23,846 nt of DNA, taken from IMG/VR virus record IMGVR_UViG_3300030329_001545, positions 1-23,846 of that record; one strand, given 5' to 3'. This DNA comes from a virus. The notes beneath the pieces were generated by a model, which ran no database searches, was not told the DNA's origin, and saw nothing but the letters and a program-made list of their open reading frames with translations. Every line of letters starts with the position of its first letter. The first letter of the stretch is position 1. Shown piece after piece: positions 1-7,632 of the stretch. The position numbers and the translations under genes were made by a program.

Positions 1-308
1 GTCGGTTGGCAAACTCTGACGAGCATATTGGTGATTGGTTTGATCCAAAACGACATCGCCCATCCATCGGTATTCTGGACAGGACTGTAGCATGTGTCGT
101 CAGCGTGTTCGAGATAACCTACGCCAGACTGCCAACCCGCTGCGCCTTCGCCTAATTTCTTGACAGGAGAAGCAGCAGGCCCACCATCTTTCTTGATTAG
201 ATTGTAGTCGGTGCTTCCAGAAGTAGTTTGCCCTCCCTTGTCCAGCGAATAACACGGACAGCAGTTGCAGCAAGAGCTCCCAGGATTGTCTCGCTTCCAG
301 AATGGCAT
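1..308 (-). CDS. Partial tail/adhesin protein with LamG-like (concanavalin-type) domain, truncated by window edge
   Basis: The ORF starts at ATG 308, 4 nt after the stop of the preceding gene, and runs off the left edge, so only about 102 N-terminal residues are visible. Residues 13-20 form a very cysteine-rich cluster (SCCNCCPCYS). The segment from about residue 56 (GWQSGVGYLEHAD) to about 92 ends in the pattern MSFWIKPI, which is typical of the first strands of LamG/concanavalin A-like jelly-roll domains. Such domains in phage tail-tip proteins usually bind carbohydrate. The position at the end of the tail operon after other odd Cys/Gly-rich proteins supports a distal tail or receptor-binding role. 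The LamG assignment is pattern-based and the rest of the protein is missing. Confidence 0.6.
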   Translation of the reverse strand, partial: MPFWKRDNPGSSCCNCCPCYSLDKGGQTTSGSTDYNLIKKDGGPAASPVKKLGEGAAGWQSGVGYLEHADDTCYSPVQNTDGWAMSFWIKPITNMLVRVCQP

Positions 309-312
309 ATTT

Positions 313-1413
313 TCAACTCGTCGAGCAGGGAACGACAACGATTGTGACCGTAGATGCCCCGATGAAATCTCGCACCGAAACTACATTTTGCCCCTTGTCA
401 ATTTTCGCGGAGCCTGGATTGTGCGCCCACATCATCACGTGTTCATCATCATCGCAGTCGGGGAAACCTGAACCTTTTTTCCCAAGCGGATTCGGTGGGT
501 CTTCTTCTTTTTCGCACTTACTTTTCATTTCCTTGGGGCCAGACTTGCCGCAAGCGAGCCAACCATACGCTCCAGGGTCAAGGTCATCAAGAACGTACCC
601 TTGAAAAACAATCTGCCGCTGCGCAGGAGTCAGACTCCCGCCGCCAGTGCCTCCTGTGCCACCTCGCCCCGTTCCTGTTCCATCAGGCGGCGTTCCGGTA
701 TCGCCACCGCTTCCGTATCCAGGCCTACAACACCAAGCCTCGGTTTTCTGTTTATTGAAATCCATAGTGGGATCGTGATCCCAAGACGACCAAACTTTGC
801 CGCCCATCCTTTCGCACGCAGGCGTCAAGACATTACGGCGATAACCCTCCGGAGTCCTTCCGTTGAACGGAGCTTCGGGGTGATGTACGTGAGCTTCGCT
901 TGTTTTCCAAGAAACAAGCATCGACACTGATTCCCCAGGGCATCGCGTCCGTCCACCGCCGCTGCCGCCACCGCCCCCTCCATCGCCGCCACCGCCTTCC
1001 GTATCGGAGCTGGGACAGCAATACGCAACACCGTTCTCGTCAACTTTGCGAATCCAATGCGGCCCGCAATATCCATTATTGTTTGCAGGAGTGCCACCGG
1101 AACAGTCAATGTTTGGACTCTTGCCGTATCCTGGGGGCGGTGGCGTACCGCCGCCTCCCTGCGTACCGCCGCCTCCCTGCGAGCCGCCCCCGCCGCCCCC
1201 GCCGCCCTCGCCGCCCTCGTAGAATCCCCCTTCGGTCCCGCCAGAGTCGTAGCTGTGCGAAGTCCCGCCGTCGTACTCTTTTGGATTAGCTACCGGCATG
1301 TGAACATCGGTGCCGCTGACGCTTCCCGTTCGAGGATGCGTATGCGTTGGTGCGCCAATAATATGGGATGCGACTTGCCCCAACGCTTCATCGTTGAGTA
1401 TTCGAAACGTCAT
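313..1413 (-). CDS. Glycine-rich, cysteine-rich putative tail-tip/adhesin protein
   Basis: 366 aa; the start overlaps the stop of the preceding gene as ATGA. I recognise no named family. The N-terminus (about 1-45) is His/Thr-rich. It is followed by poly-glycine tracts (about 57-92, 139-154 and 235-260) that separate compact Cys-containing modules. Two modules end similarly (AYCCPSS and AWCCRPG), which suggests a repeated disulfide-bonded or metal-binding unit. The C-terminal ~100 residues contain three more Cys, an acidic DCDDDEH stretch and a beta-rich end. Polyglycine segments are known in phage distal adhesins (gp38 of T-even phages folds as polyglycine-II), so a tail-tip role is reasonable, but this is inference from composition and position. 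An 18-bp tandem repeat encodes one of the glycine tracts. Confidence 0.7.
   Translation of the reverse strand: MTFRILNDEALGQVASHIIGAPTHTHPRTGSVSGTDVHMPVANPKEYDGGTSHSYDSGGTEGGFYEGGEGGGGGGGGSQGGGGTQGGGGTPPPPGYGKSPNIDCSGGTPANNNGYCGPHWIRKVDENGVAYCCPSSDTEGGGGDGGGGGGSGGGRTRCPGESVSMLVSWKTSEAHVHHPEAPFNGRTPEGYRRNVLTPACERMGGKVWSSWDHDPTMDFNKQKTEAWCCRPGYGSGGDTGTPPDGTGTGRGGTGGTGGGSLTPAQRQIVFQGYVLDDLDPGAYGWLACGKSGPKEMKSKCEKEEDPPNPLGKKGSGFPDCDDDEHVMMWAHNPGSAKIDKGQNVVSVRDFIGASTVTIVVVPCSTS
1144..1197 (-). repeat. 18-bp tandem repeat in the glycine-rich gene (two exact copies plus one degenerate)
   Basis: On the plus strand the unit cgtaccgccgcctccctg occurs at 1144-1161 and is repeated exactly at 1162-1179. 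A degenerate third copy follows (1180-1197). On the coding strand it specifies a QGGGGT-like hexapeptide repeat. It probably arose by slippage, and copy number may vary between relatives. Confidence 0.8.
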
Positions 1414-2246
1414 ACCGCCCGCACCGAAACTTGTGACGGCCTATCGCTGTGCAGCCAGTTCGTGACCGTTACCACGTTGGGGTCATAGATAAACGAGCCG
1501 CGATAGATTCGGACGTTTGTAAGAGTTCGAGCCTGACCGCTAAACACTGTGTTTACTGTCCCGCCTTCCATTGTCACGTTTTTGATGCCGTAGTTCCCGC
1601 CCCAAAAAGCGGTTCCACCAAACACGTTTAAGTCTTTGACCTTCGCATCTGCGCTTCCAGAGAATGTGCCGCTGTATAGATTCACAACACTGTTTGTCGT
1701 TCCTGCGGTTGCGGTCACCGTCCCGCCGTAAATCATTGCGTTCGTCCAGGTCGCCCCGTCACCAAGCATCAGCTTGCCGCGACTCAGCATCTCAATCTCT
1801 GCAACGGTTGACGTTTCACCAGGACCAAGGGCCACGGCCACATTCCCGTCAGTCAAATTGATGCGGCCTATCGCTGACCCTTTCAGGTTCAAACCCGCCG
1901 CGCTAAACGTGCCGCTCCCGGTGTTCTGTATATTCAAGACTCCGGTAGATGCCTTGACATCCAAGAACGTGGGCTGGACACAATTCAAATAAGCCACTGA
2001 CGGCTTCATCTCAAAATAGTTTGGGCCTGTACTTGATCCGATAAATTTCGTGTAGCTGTTTCGAATATGTAGCTCACCGTTGACGGTCGAAAGCGTTGTC
2101 AGGTCGTGGAGCAAACTGCTCGTGCTGAGGTGAGTAAAGAATATATTGTCGCTGCCAGTCGGCACGCCGCTCGGCGACCAGTTCGCTGCCACGTTTGCGC
2201 TGTTTGCTCCTGCGGTGCTGCCACCGATCCAAGTCTTGTCAGCCAT
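1410..2246 (-). CDS. Putative beta-helix tail fibre/adhesin-like protein
   Basis: 278 aa; the start overlaps the previous stop as TAATG. The N-terminus (TWIGGSTAGANSANVAANW, then a Pro/Gly turn) resembles the start of repetitive right-handed beta-helix or autotransporter-type passenger proteins. The remainder is rich in Gly/Asn/Thr/Val with recurring short strands (for example VTATAGTTNSVVNLYSG and YGIKNVTMEGGTVN), low in charge and without Cys-rich blocks. No catalytic motif is visible. It is the middle member of three genes after the tape measure protein, where siphoviruses encode distal-tail and receptor-binding proteins. The fold is inferred from composition; I cannot name a family. Confidence 0.65.
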   Translation of the reverse strand: MADKTWIGGSTAGANSANVAANWSPSGVPTGSDNIFFTHLSTSSLLHDLTTLSTVNGELHIRNSYTKFIGSSTGPNYFEMKPSVAYLNCVQPTFLDVKASTGVLNIQNTGSGTFSAAGLNLKGSAIGRINLTDGNVAVALGPGETSTVAEIEMLSRGKLMLGDGATWTNAMIYGGTVTATAGTTNSVVNLYSGTFSGSADAKVKDLNVFGGTAFWGGNYGIKNVTMEGGTVNTVFSGQARTLTNVRIYRGSFIYDPNVVTVTNWLHSDRPSQVSVRAV

Positions 2247-3214
2247 TATTTCTTACCACCCTTTTTCTTTTTCTTTGGTTGTCCTGGCCACGCTATCACC
2301 GCGCCACCTATTGATTCCATCGCAACAATCGGGAAGGTTTCGCCGTCTACTGTCCCAACGTGCATCGTCGTGCCGGTGCCCCCGGTCTTGGGGTCATAGC
2401 CACATTTTTTGTATCCAACCTGAGCGATGCCTGGAGCAGTGAAATCGCCGTCAATCCAATTCTTCGTGACAGCATAATACGGCCCACACGGCCCAAACTC
2501 AACTCCACCTATACTGCCGCCAGAAAGCATTGATCCGCATGGAGCGTTATCTTGCCGCTCCTGGTCGTCGGCTCCCATAGCTGGATGCCCTTCTCTGTTG
2601 CCCTGACCTGGACATTCATCTTCTCCCTGCATGTCGCGGCCACGCCTGGCGTTTTCTCGCTGCGTTTCTTCGTCGTCGATTTTTCCCATCGAATCAACAA
2701 GATCATTCTCATCCTCTGATGGATCGTTGCCCATTTTGTAGGTAACTTCTGTGCGTTGCAGCATCGCTACTTCAATTTGTGGTGTGGGAAGAATTGGAGT
2801 ACCGCAGCGGTTGTTTATCGGGTAGTCCTTCATGGCTCTGACTGTCGTGCTTGTCCGTTTCGGTGGCGGCAAACATGGACCGCGACCGCCCCCGCCGCCT
2901 GGACCGCTTCCGCTCCCGCCTCCTGATCCAGGCCCAAGAGGATCGCATCCTTCGTCACGATAGACTGCCTGCGCGATGTATAGATTCCGTGACGCATCGC
3001 TCACGTTTACGTTGCAACTCTTGAGGCAGAAGTTTTCCCGATCGTTCGGCGGTTTTTCAGGAACGAGATTGATGACGGCTAGCACTTCGTTTGTAGTTTT
3101 TGAAGCGTCGTCAATCGTTTTTGTGGACTCGTAGACATAAGACACGTTGATGGTTGTAAAACCGTTTCCTTCGTCGTATGCTGCGTTGATCGCTGTTGCT
3201 TTTAATTCTGCCAT
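2246..3214 (-). CDS. Putative minor tail protein with central Gly-rich linker and acidic region
   Basis: 322 aa; start ATG overlaps the tape-measure stop (TAATG), so it is translationally coupled. The N-terminal ~90 residues look beta-stranded (FTTINVSYVYES). Next comes a Gly/Ser/Pro linker (about 94-118), then an acidic/Arg-rich hydrophilic section (about 165-225) rich in Asp, Glu, Gln and Asn. A C-terminal globular part contains Cys-Gly motifs (FGPCGPYYAV, GYKKCGYD). The protein ends in a Lys-rich tail (KKKKKGGKK). Position directly after the tape measure protein is where distal tail/minor tail proteins are encoded, but no recognisable Dit or Tal signature is present. Function is assigned by position only. 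Confidence 0.6.
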   Translation of the reverse strand: MAELKATAINAAYDEGNGFTTINVSYVYESTKTIDDASKTTNEVLAVINLVPEKPPNDRENFCLKSCNVNVSDASRNLYIAQAVYRDEGCDPLGPGSGGGSGSGPGGGGGRGPCLPPPKRTSTTVRAMKDYPINNRCGTPILPTPQIEVAMLQRTEVTYKMGNDPSEDENDLVDSMGKIDDEETQRENARRGRDMQGEDECPGQGNREGHPAMGADDQERQDNAPCGSMLSGGSIGGVEFGPCGPYYAVTKNWIDGDFTAPGIAQVGYKKCGYDPKTGGTGTTMHVGTVDGETFPIVAMESIGGAVIAWPGQPKKKKKGGKK

Positions 3215-5265
3215 TATACGTCATCCAGTCCGATAGCTTCAAATTTTGGGCTGTCGCCTCCACCTCCACCACCTGCGCCTGCACCACCTCCCGCTGCACC
3301 CGCACCGATCTTTCGGTCAATGGAACGCAGTGCGGCAAGCTGGTCGGTTTGGAGCTTGGTGCTTTTCTTCTGGAAAGTCGCTAGTGGATTGTTCTTTTTA
3401 AATTGTGCCTTTGCGATCTGCTCGTACATCTTTTTGGAACCGAACCGAACCAGTTCTGTGGTTGATTTCTTCGCCGCATTTTCTGACGCTTTTTCCCATG
3501 CGTTAATCCGGTCCTTTTCTGCTTTAGCAGCAGCGTCTGCGTTAGCTTTGACAATCTTGTCAATGTCGCTCTGAATCTGCGCTTCAACTTTTGCAGAGAC
3601 TTTGGCAGCCTGCTCCTGTGTCAAAAAGCCTCCCTTTTGGAGCGTGGCAATTTCACGCAGTTGCTCTTGATACTTTTCGGCCTGAGTCATCGCGCTATCG
3701 GTCAGACTTCTTGCACGCTGCCACGCCTTGTCATCCTCCCGCTTCTTTGCTTTGGCAGCTTCCTTTTCCCGCTTCGCAATCTCCTTGACAATCGCAGCGT
3801 GCTTTTCTTGCGCCTTGTTCTGCAAGTTGACATTGTGAGTGATCGCCTTCTGCTTGAAAGCGATTTCATCTTGAAAATCTGCGGCTTGCTCGGCTGACAT
3901 TTTGCCGCTTTCTTGCAGCTTCTTTGCCTCAATAAGTTGCTGGTTGACTTCCTTCAGCTTTGCAACGCGACGTGCTGACATTTCTTCAATCTGTTGCTTT
4001 TCTTTTTGGAGATCGGCAAATGATCCACCAGATATAAGCTGCTGGTCGGCTGTTGGCTGACCTGCGCCGGGACTCAAACCCAACTTGCCGATGCTTTCGC
4101 CTTGCTTCTGCAAGTCTTTTATCGTTGTTTTTAGCACGCCTACCTTTTCGGTGGCTTCTTCCGCATCGCTCTCGATGCCTGAGAAGATTGAGTCAATCCC
4201 CATATCTAGCGCAAGTGCGGCTGCCAGTGAAACCAGAGCGGTGACGAGTCCCGCTCCCGTTGCCGCCTGCGCGACGATTGCCGCTTTTGCTAGATTTTTA
4301 ATTGTCTTAATCAAACGGATGACCGCAGGAATGGCAACAGTAAAAGCAACAATCCGCAACAGTTTTAATCCACTGTTGAACGATATCAGGCCACCAGTCG
4401 CATCGCTAAGAGAATTGCCCCAACCGATCACCGTCTTTGCCATAGCTGTCAACGCTTGAGCGACTGAGATTGCCGAATCGAGCAAGTCATTGATGGTTGG
4501 AAGAAAGGCCTGCGCGATCTCGATGCCTAGCATGGAGACATTATCCAGCAGCGTTGACCATTTACCTGCGGTAGTCTCTGCCATCTCAGCCATCGCAGTT
4601 GATAGCTCGCCACCTGCACCCGCCAGCTTGAATAGAGCGGCTTCGAGATCAGCAAACTTAATTTCTCCCGCAGATACCAGTTCCCTGATCGCCGTCTCTG
4701 CTACGCCCAGGTGTTCCGCTAGCGCACGTCCTACAGGAATGGCTCGCTCGGCCATCTGGTCGAGTGTTTCGGCAGTGACCTTGCCCTGTGCTTTGACTTT
4801 TCCAAAAATCTGTGCTAACTCAGAAACCTCTGCACCCGACACGGCTGCCAAGTTGCCCAACACAAAAAGACTATCTTGCACTTTTTCTGCTTCAACGCCA
4901 AACGCCAAAAGCATCTTGGTTGACTTGGTAAGGTCTGCCATCTGAAACGGCGTAGACGCAGCGAACTTTTGCAGGTCTTTCATCTGCTGTTCGGCAATCT
5001 CCATCGAGCCGGTCAGCGTCTTGATTGCCAAAACGTCCTTTTCAAGCTGTGCAGCATCCATGACTCCTTTAGAGAGGAAAGCTCCAGCTCCAGCTATTCC
5101 AGCAAGACCAGCCAGGGGAGCCAGCATTCCCTTTAGCTTGGAAGTGACACCAGCAGCTCTGTTGCCAAAGTCCTCAACACCCCTGCCGGCCGCTTGAAGG
5201 TTTGACTGGAAACCTGCCGTGTTCGCAGACAGAAGAACAGAAAGTTTGCTAATCGTCGCTCCCAC
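3214..5265 (-). CDS. Tail tape measure protein
   Basis: 683 aa; GTG start at 5265 lies 17 nt inside the preceding ORF, with a GGAG about 11 nt upstream. Residues ~70-235 match the conserved N-terminal tape-measure domain (QLEKDVLAIKTLTG, then STPFQMADLTKSTKMLLAFG, AAVSGAEVSELAQIFGKVKA, AERAIPVGRALAEHLG and TTAGKWSTLLDNV). Hydrophobic segments follow (about 305-325 and 340-360), then a long Lys/Glu/Ala/Gln coiled-coil region (about 385-625) and a Gly-rich C-terminus (about 650-670). The protein acts as the ruler and scaffold of a non-contractile tail. By the usual ~0.15 nm per residue rule the tail would be roughly 100 nm, a length inference only. It is a short tape measure for a siphovirus, and position after a gpG/gpGT pair fits. 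Confidence 0.93.
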   Translation of the reverse strand: MGATISKLSVLLSANTAGFQSNLQAAGRGVEDFGNRAAGVTSKLKGMLAPLAGLAGIAGAGAFLSKGVMDAAQLEKDVLAIKTLTGSMEIAEQQMKDLQKFAASTPFQMADLTKSTKMLLAFGVEAEKVQDSLFVLGNLAAVSGAEVSELAQIFGKVKAQGKVTAETLDQMAERAIPVGRALAEHLGVAETAIRELVSAGEIKFADLEAALFKLAGAGGELSTAMAEMAETTAGKWSTLLDNVSMLGIEIAQAFLPTINDLLDSAISVAQALTAMAKTVIGWGNSLSDATGGLISFNSGLKLLRIVAFTVAIPAVIRLIKTIKNLAKAAIVAQAATGAGLVTALVSLAAALALDMGIDSIFSGIESDAEEATEKVGVLKTTIKDLQKQGESIGKLGLSPGAGQPTADQQLISGGSFADLQKEKQQIEEMSARRVAKLKEVNQQLIEAKKLQESGKMSAEQAADFQDEIAFKQKAITHNVNLQNKAQEKHAAIVKEIAKREKEAAKAKKREDDKAWQRARSLTDSAMTQAEKYQEQLREIATLQKGGFLTQEQAAKVSAKVEAQIQSDIDKIVKANADAAAKAEKDRINAWEKASENAAKKSTTELVRFGSKKMYEQIAKAQFKKNNPLATFQKKSTKLQTDQLAALRSIDRKIGAGAAGGGAGAGGGGGGDSPKFEAIGLDDV

Positions 5266-5536
5266 TAAACATCGCCTCCATCACTGCGATCATCTGATCT
5301 GGTGTTTGCTGCTTCTTGGTCTTTGGCCTTCGGACAGGCAAAAAGTCCTGGGGAGTCGTCTTTGCGCCAGCACAATTAGACACCACCGAACACAGGACAG
5401 CAGCCTGCTCCCATCCCTCTTGATCCAGGCAGTAATCTCCTAAATAAGCGACCCAATATGTAAACTCTTCTGAGCTAATCCTCTGCATGGCCTCGCTGAC
5501 AGCCATCTTTAAGTGGCTAGCGAGCCTGAACCACAT
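5249..5536 (-). CDS. Tail assembly chaperone gpT-like part, expressed by -1 frameshift from the gpG-like gene
   Basis: 95 aa from the first in-frame ATG, but the open frame continues upstream to the slippery site at 5560. The N-terminus (MWFRLASHLKMAVSEAM, then SSEEFTYWVAYL) resembles DUF4035/gpT-like phage tail-assembly proteins. Between 5560 and the ATG at 5536 the -1 frame reads L-T-E-R-A-D-L-L without a stop, so frameshifting yields a fusion of about 220 residues (117 + 8 + 95). I see no convincing SD sequence for independent initiation at 5536. In lambda-like phages the G and GT proteins are made in a fixed ratio, coat the tape measure and recruit tube subunits, then leave. Directly downstream is the tape measure gene, as expected. 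Confidence 0.8.
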   Translation of the reverse strand: MWFRLASHLKMAVSEAMQRISSEEFTYWVAYLGDYCLDQEGWEQAAVLCSVVSNCAGAKTTPQDFLPVRRPKTKKQQTPDQMIAVMEAMFSGSDD

Positions 5537-5556
5537 CAGAAGATCGGCTCTCTCAG

Positions 5557-5910
5557 TTAGTTTTTTGCCGCTTCCTCAACAGCATCTTCGTCCATGCCGC
5601 AAATCTCACGGCACTTTTCGTGTATCCTGTCGATTACATCGCTGTTCTTTTCAGCCAAAGCCTCTAGATCATCTTCCTCGAATAGCGGCTGTCCCTTTTC
5701 GTCTACCGCACAAGACAAGATGAGCTTTTCTCTTATACCTCGGTAGTCAGGAAACTCTTTTTTGCTCTGGATCATAGCCCAGTATTCGTAGTTGTTTCTC
5801 TGCTTACCTGTCATGCTCCTGAGCAAGATTGTTCCCCCCCACTCGGGCACTTCAAACTCATGGACATCGGTATCTTTAGCATTAAAAATAGCGTCTCTGG
5901 ATAAAGCCAT
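5557..5910 (-). CDS. Tail assembly chaperone gpG-like
   Basis: 117 aa; ATG at 5910 preceded by AAAGGA about 6 nt upstream, 9 nt after the tail-tube stop. The protein has a beta-stranded N-terminus (EFEVPEWGGTILLRSMTGKQRNNYEYW) and an acidic helical C-terminus (FEEDDLEALAEKNSDVIDRIHEKCREICGMDED). This pattern is usual for gpG-type chaperones encoded between tail tube and tape measure. The last codons before the stop form a frameshift site (see 5560-5566). Function is supported by position, size, the N-terminal pattern and the slippery site rather than by any catalytic motif. Confidence 0.8.
   Translation of the reverse strand: MALSRDAIFNAKDTDVHEFEVPEWGGTILLRSMTGKQRNNYEYWAMIQSKKEFPDYRGIREKLILSCAVDEKGQPLFEEDDLEALAEKNSDVIDRIHEKCREICGMDEDAVEEAAKN
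5560..5566 (-). promoter_or_regulatory. -1 programmed ribosomal frameshift slippery site A AAA AAC
   Basis: The final sense codons of the gpG-like ORF read GCA AAA AAC TAA, so the heptamer A AAA AAC lies exactly in the X XXY YYZ phase immediately before the stop (5557-5559). A -1 slip joins this ORF to the downstream frame, which is open through 5536 into the gpT-like ORF. A GAGGA sequence (5577-5573) sits six nucleotides upstream and could act as an SD-like stimulator. A stem (5524-5514 with 5505-5492, 3-nt bulge) lies downstream but 36 nt away, which is longer than usual spacing. Confidence 0.8.
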
Positions 5911-5919
5911 AATGGTCCT

Positions 5920-6297
5920 TTAAGCAAGCGTCCAGTCGCCGCTGCACTTAATAGTCAGCGAGTAACTGACCACATCGTCCATCGGCACACCTGTCTCCCA
6001 GTTAGTAACAAAACCTGTACCCGACCACGTTTTATTCCCAGCCGTAGTACCGATTGTTACTGTAACCACTTCGGCTGCACTAGCAATAGGAGTCGCAGTG
6101 CCGGCCCAGGCACCCTCAATACTCAGCTCGCCATAATCAACCAGATCGCCAGGGATAAACTCCCTGCCACCTGTCGTAGCGAGATCAGAAACGTCAATCG
6201 ATTCTCTGGTTCCACCTACTCCTGAAATTGATGTGATAGTGCCTACGTTGCCGCTAGAGGCCCATCCTAAAGTCGCACCGTTGCCTGTTGCTGGCAT
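5920..6297 (-). CDS. Major tail tube protein
   Basis: 125 aa; ATG start with GGAGAGG about 5 nt upstream. The sequence is Gly/Thr/Ser-rich and all-beta. Features typical of the lambda gpV/TP901-type tail tube family are the N-terminal variant of 'ATGNGATLGWASSG', then 'GTRESIDVSDLATT' with a following 'YGELSIEGAW', and a C-terminal 'TNWETGVPMDDVVSYSLTIKCSG'. The protein polymerises around the tape measure. It lies between the tail terminator and the gpG/gpGT pair, the canonical position. It is somewhat shorter than many tube proteins and lacks an extra Ig-like domain. Confidence 0.88.
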   Translation of the reverse strand: MPATGNGATLGWASSGNVGTITSISGVGGTRESIDVSDLATTGGREFIPGDLVDYGELSIEGAWAGTATPIASAAEVVTVTIGTTAGNKTWSGTGFVTNWETGVPMDDVVSYSLTIKCSGDWTLA

Positions 6298-6307
6298 GTT
6301 ACCTCTC

Positions 6308-6721
6308 CTATGTTGAGTAATAAAACAGATCTACGTCTATAGACCTGCCGTAAATGTAGTCGTCTGAACCGTCTGACGGCTGTACAGGTGCCTCGTCGCC
6401 GGCTCCCGATACGTGCCCGCTTTCTATCTGAATACTACCAAATGTAGTGCTGTTGGTGTTGAGTACAGCGGTCACCGCTTCTGCTATGTCTATGGTTTGC
6501 GAGTAGCTGTTTAAAGAGTAGCAATCTACGGTGACGGTGGCTGTTCTTAGGGTCGTGTGCCCTGTGCTAGAATTAATTACTTCGTCCGCTAGAAGGGAAA
6601 ATCGGACGTTGGGGTAATCTGCGCCTTGAGGCACTATCTGGGGATAAATTCTTGTGCCGACTATCCCCGTCAGGGACGTACTTCCTGTCAGCGCAGAGTA
6701 TATGCCTGCTTCTATTCCCAT
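6308..6721 (-). CDS. Tail terminator/completion protein (DUF3168-like)
   Basis: 137 aa; start ATG directly follows the previous stop. The pattern 'GIEAGIYSALTGSTSLTGIVGTRIYPQ' followed by 'DYPNVRFSLLAD', 'TVDCYSLNSYSQTIDIAEAVTAVL' and a C-terminal 'DVDLFYYST' matches the DUF3168/lambda gpU-like tail-terminator fold (alpha/beta with an Ile-rich first helix). The protein caps the tail tube and joins it to the head. Order head closure - gp10-like - terminator - tube is standard. Confidence 0.85.
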   Translation of the reverse strand: MGIEAGIYSALTGSTSLTGIVGTRIYPQIVPQGADYPNVRFSLLADEVINSSTGHTTLRTATVTVDCYSLNSYSQTIDIAEAVTAVLNTNSTTFGSIQIESGHVSGAGDEAPVQPSDGSDDYIYGRSIDVDLFYYST

Positions 6722-7288
6722 TTATTTCAACATCCCCATCGCTGTTTGCTCTGAGCTACTCAGCTTTTTGCCAGCTGAGTATTTTTTAAATATCTTGGCT
6801 GCTTCTCTGTCTATTGCTGGCTGGAGATTCTTTTTCAGGTCTTTCTTGAACTGCTTCTGGACCTTGATGTAAGCTCTGCGTACAAACCTGTTCTTCGGGC
6901 GACCTCTCCAGCCCCTCTCAATCCCTACAGCTACAGTAGTCAGCCGTACATTGTCTCTTTTTGACCTATACTTGTCTCCTCTCCTGGGGCCAATAACGGC
7001 AATCGTAGTGCCAGAGCCTTTGTATGTCTTGACTTTGTGCCCGATGCTCTTCCTCAGGTCTTTCAACGAGGGGTCTTTGGGGAATGGGTCTTTCCTTTTT
7101 GTGGGGAGCTGTTTCGGCACCTCTTCTTTCATGGTTTTCACAGCCGGCTTTGCAGCCTTCCTGAAAACATCTCGCATGATCCTGCCTCTTATCTTCTGAG
7201 GCAGTTCATTTACTACGCCTTGCTGAAACTCTTTGATTCCCCGAAGGTCGAAATACACCTTCGGAGCCTTTGCTTTACCGGCGGCCAT
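6722..7288 (-). CDS. HK97 gp10-like tail completion/neck protein
   Basis: 188 aa; start overlaps the previous stop (TGATG). The N-terminus (YFDLRGIKEFQQGVVNELPQ) with a following helix 'RDVFRKAAKPAVKTMKEEVP' is characteristic of the HK97-gp10/putative tail-component family. The middle is very basic with a 'GPRRGDKYRSKRDNV' segment, and 'GIERGWRGRPKNRFVRRAYIK' is the family's usual W-G-x-x-P-x-x-F-x-R-x-A motif. The C-terminus is an amphipathic helix. The protein joins head and tail during assembly. Confidence 0.83.
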   Translation of the reverse strand: MAAGKAKAPKVYFDLRGIKEFQQGVVNELPQKIRGRIMRDVFRKAAKPAVKTMKEEVPKQLPTKRKDPFPKDPSLKDLRKSIGHKVKTYKGSGTTIAVIGPRRGDKYRSKRDNVRLTTVAVGIERGWRGRPKNRFVRRAYIKVQKQFKKDLKKNLQPAIDREAAKIFKKYSAGKKLSSSEQTAMGMLK

Positions 7289-7632
7289 CAGCTGTCCTCC
7301 TTGGCAAGAATCTCAAGTGCGTAATTTCTGTGTTCCATGTTGTTCACATCCACGATATGCAGGGTGCTTGTGCTGTTTGCCACTGGATTCCACTTTATAC
7401 GCATATCGGCCGTTATTCCCGGCTGGTATCTCATTGTGATCTTGTGAGTAGAGTTAGCTTTTATTTGCTGTGCTGTCACTAGCTCAGTTCCACTCAGCTT
7501 CACTATGTTCATCCATGCTGTAGTTTTCTCCGACCACGACGAAGTAACTTCTCCTACAGAGTTTCTAGAGCTACCTGTGTCCTGCTCGATTCTTCCGTAG
7601 AACCTTAGATCTCCACTACGTATAACTGCCAT
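7288..7632 (-). CDS. Head closure (head-tail joining) protein
   Basis: 114 aa; ATG 7632 lies 17 nt inside the connector gene. The N-terminal 'GDLRFYGRIEQDTGSSRNSVGEVTSSW' followed by 'TTAWMNI', then 'SGTELVTAQQIKANSTHKITMRY' and 'RIKW' is the SPP1 gp16/HK97-like phage head-tail joining fold (small beta barrel). It seals the capsid portal after packaging and provides the docking surface for the tail. Confidence 0.88.
   Translation of the reverse strand: MAVIRSGDLRFYGRIEQDTGSSRNSVGEVTSSWSEKTTAWMNIVKLSGTELVTAQQIKANSTHKITMRYQPGITADMRIKWNPVANSTSTLHIVDVNNMEHRNYALEILAKEDS

Noticed and set aside
1144-1240. Possible CRISPR-like or regulatory repeat array
   Set aside because: The repeats are contiguous, without spacers, in phase with a glycine-rich coding region; a coding tandem repeat explains them.
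1057-1488. Plus-strand ORFs with Arg/Pro/Ala repeats opposite the glycine-rich gene
   Set aside because: The repetitive residues come from the complement of GGN glycine codons; the minus-strand gene fits the operon junctions.
5492-5524. Stem-loop downstream of the slippery site as the frameshift stimulator
   Set aside because: The stem is convincing (6 bp + 5 bp with a 3-nt bulge) but begins 36 nt after the heptamer, beyond the usual 5-9 nt spacing, so I mention it only as a possibility.
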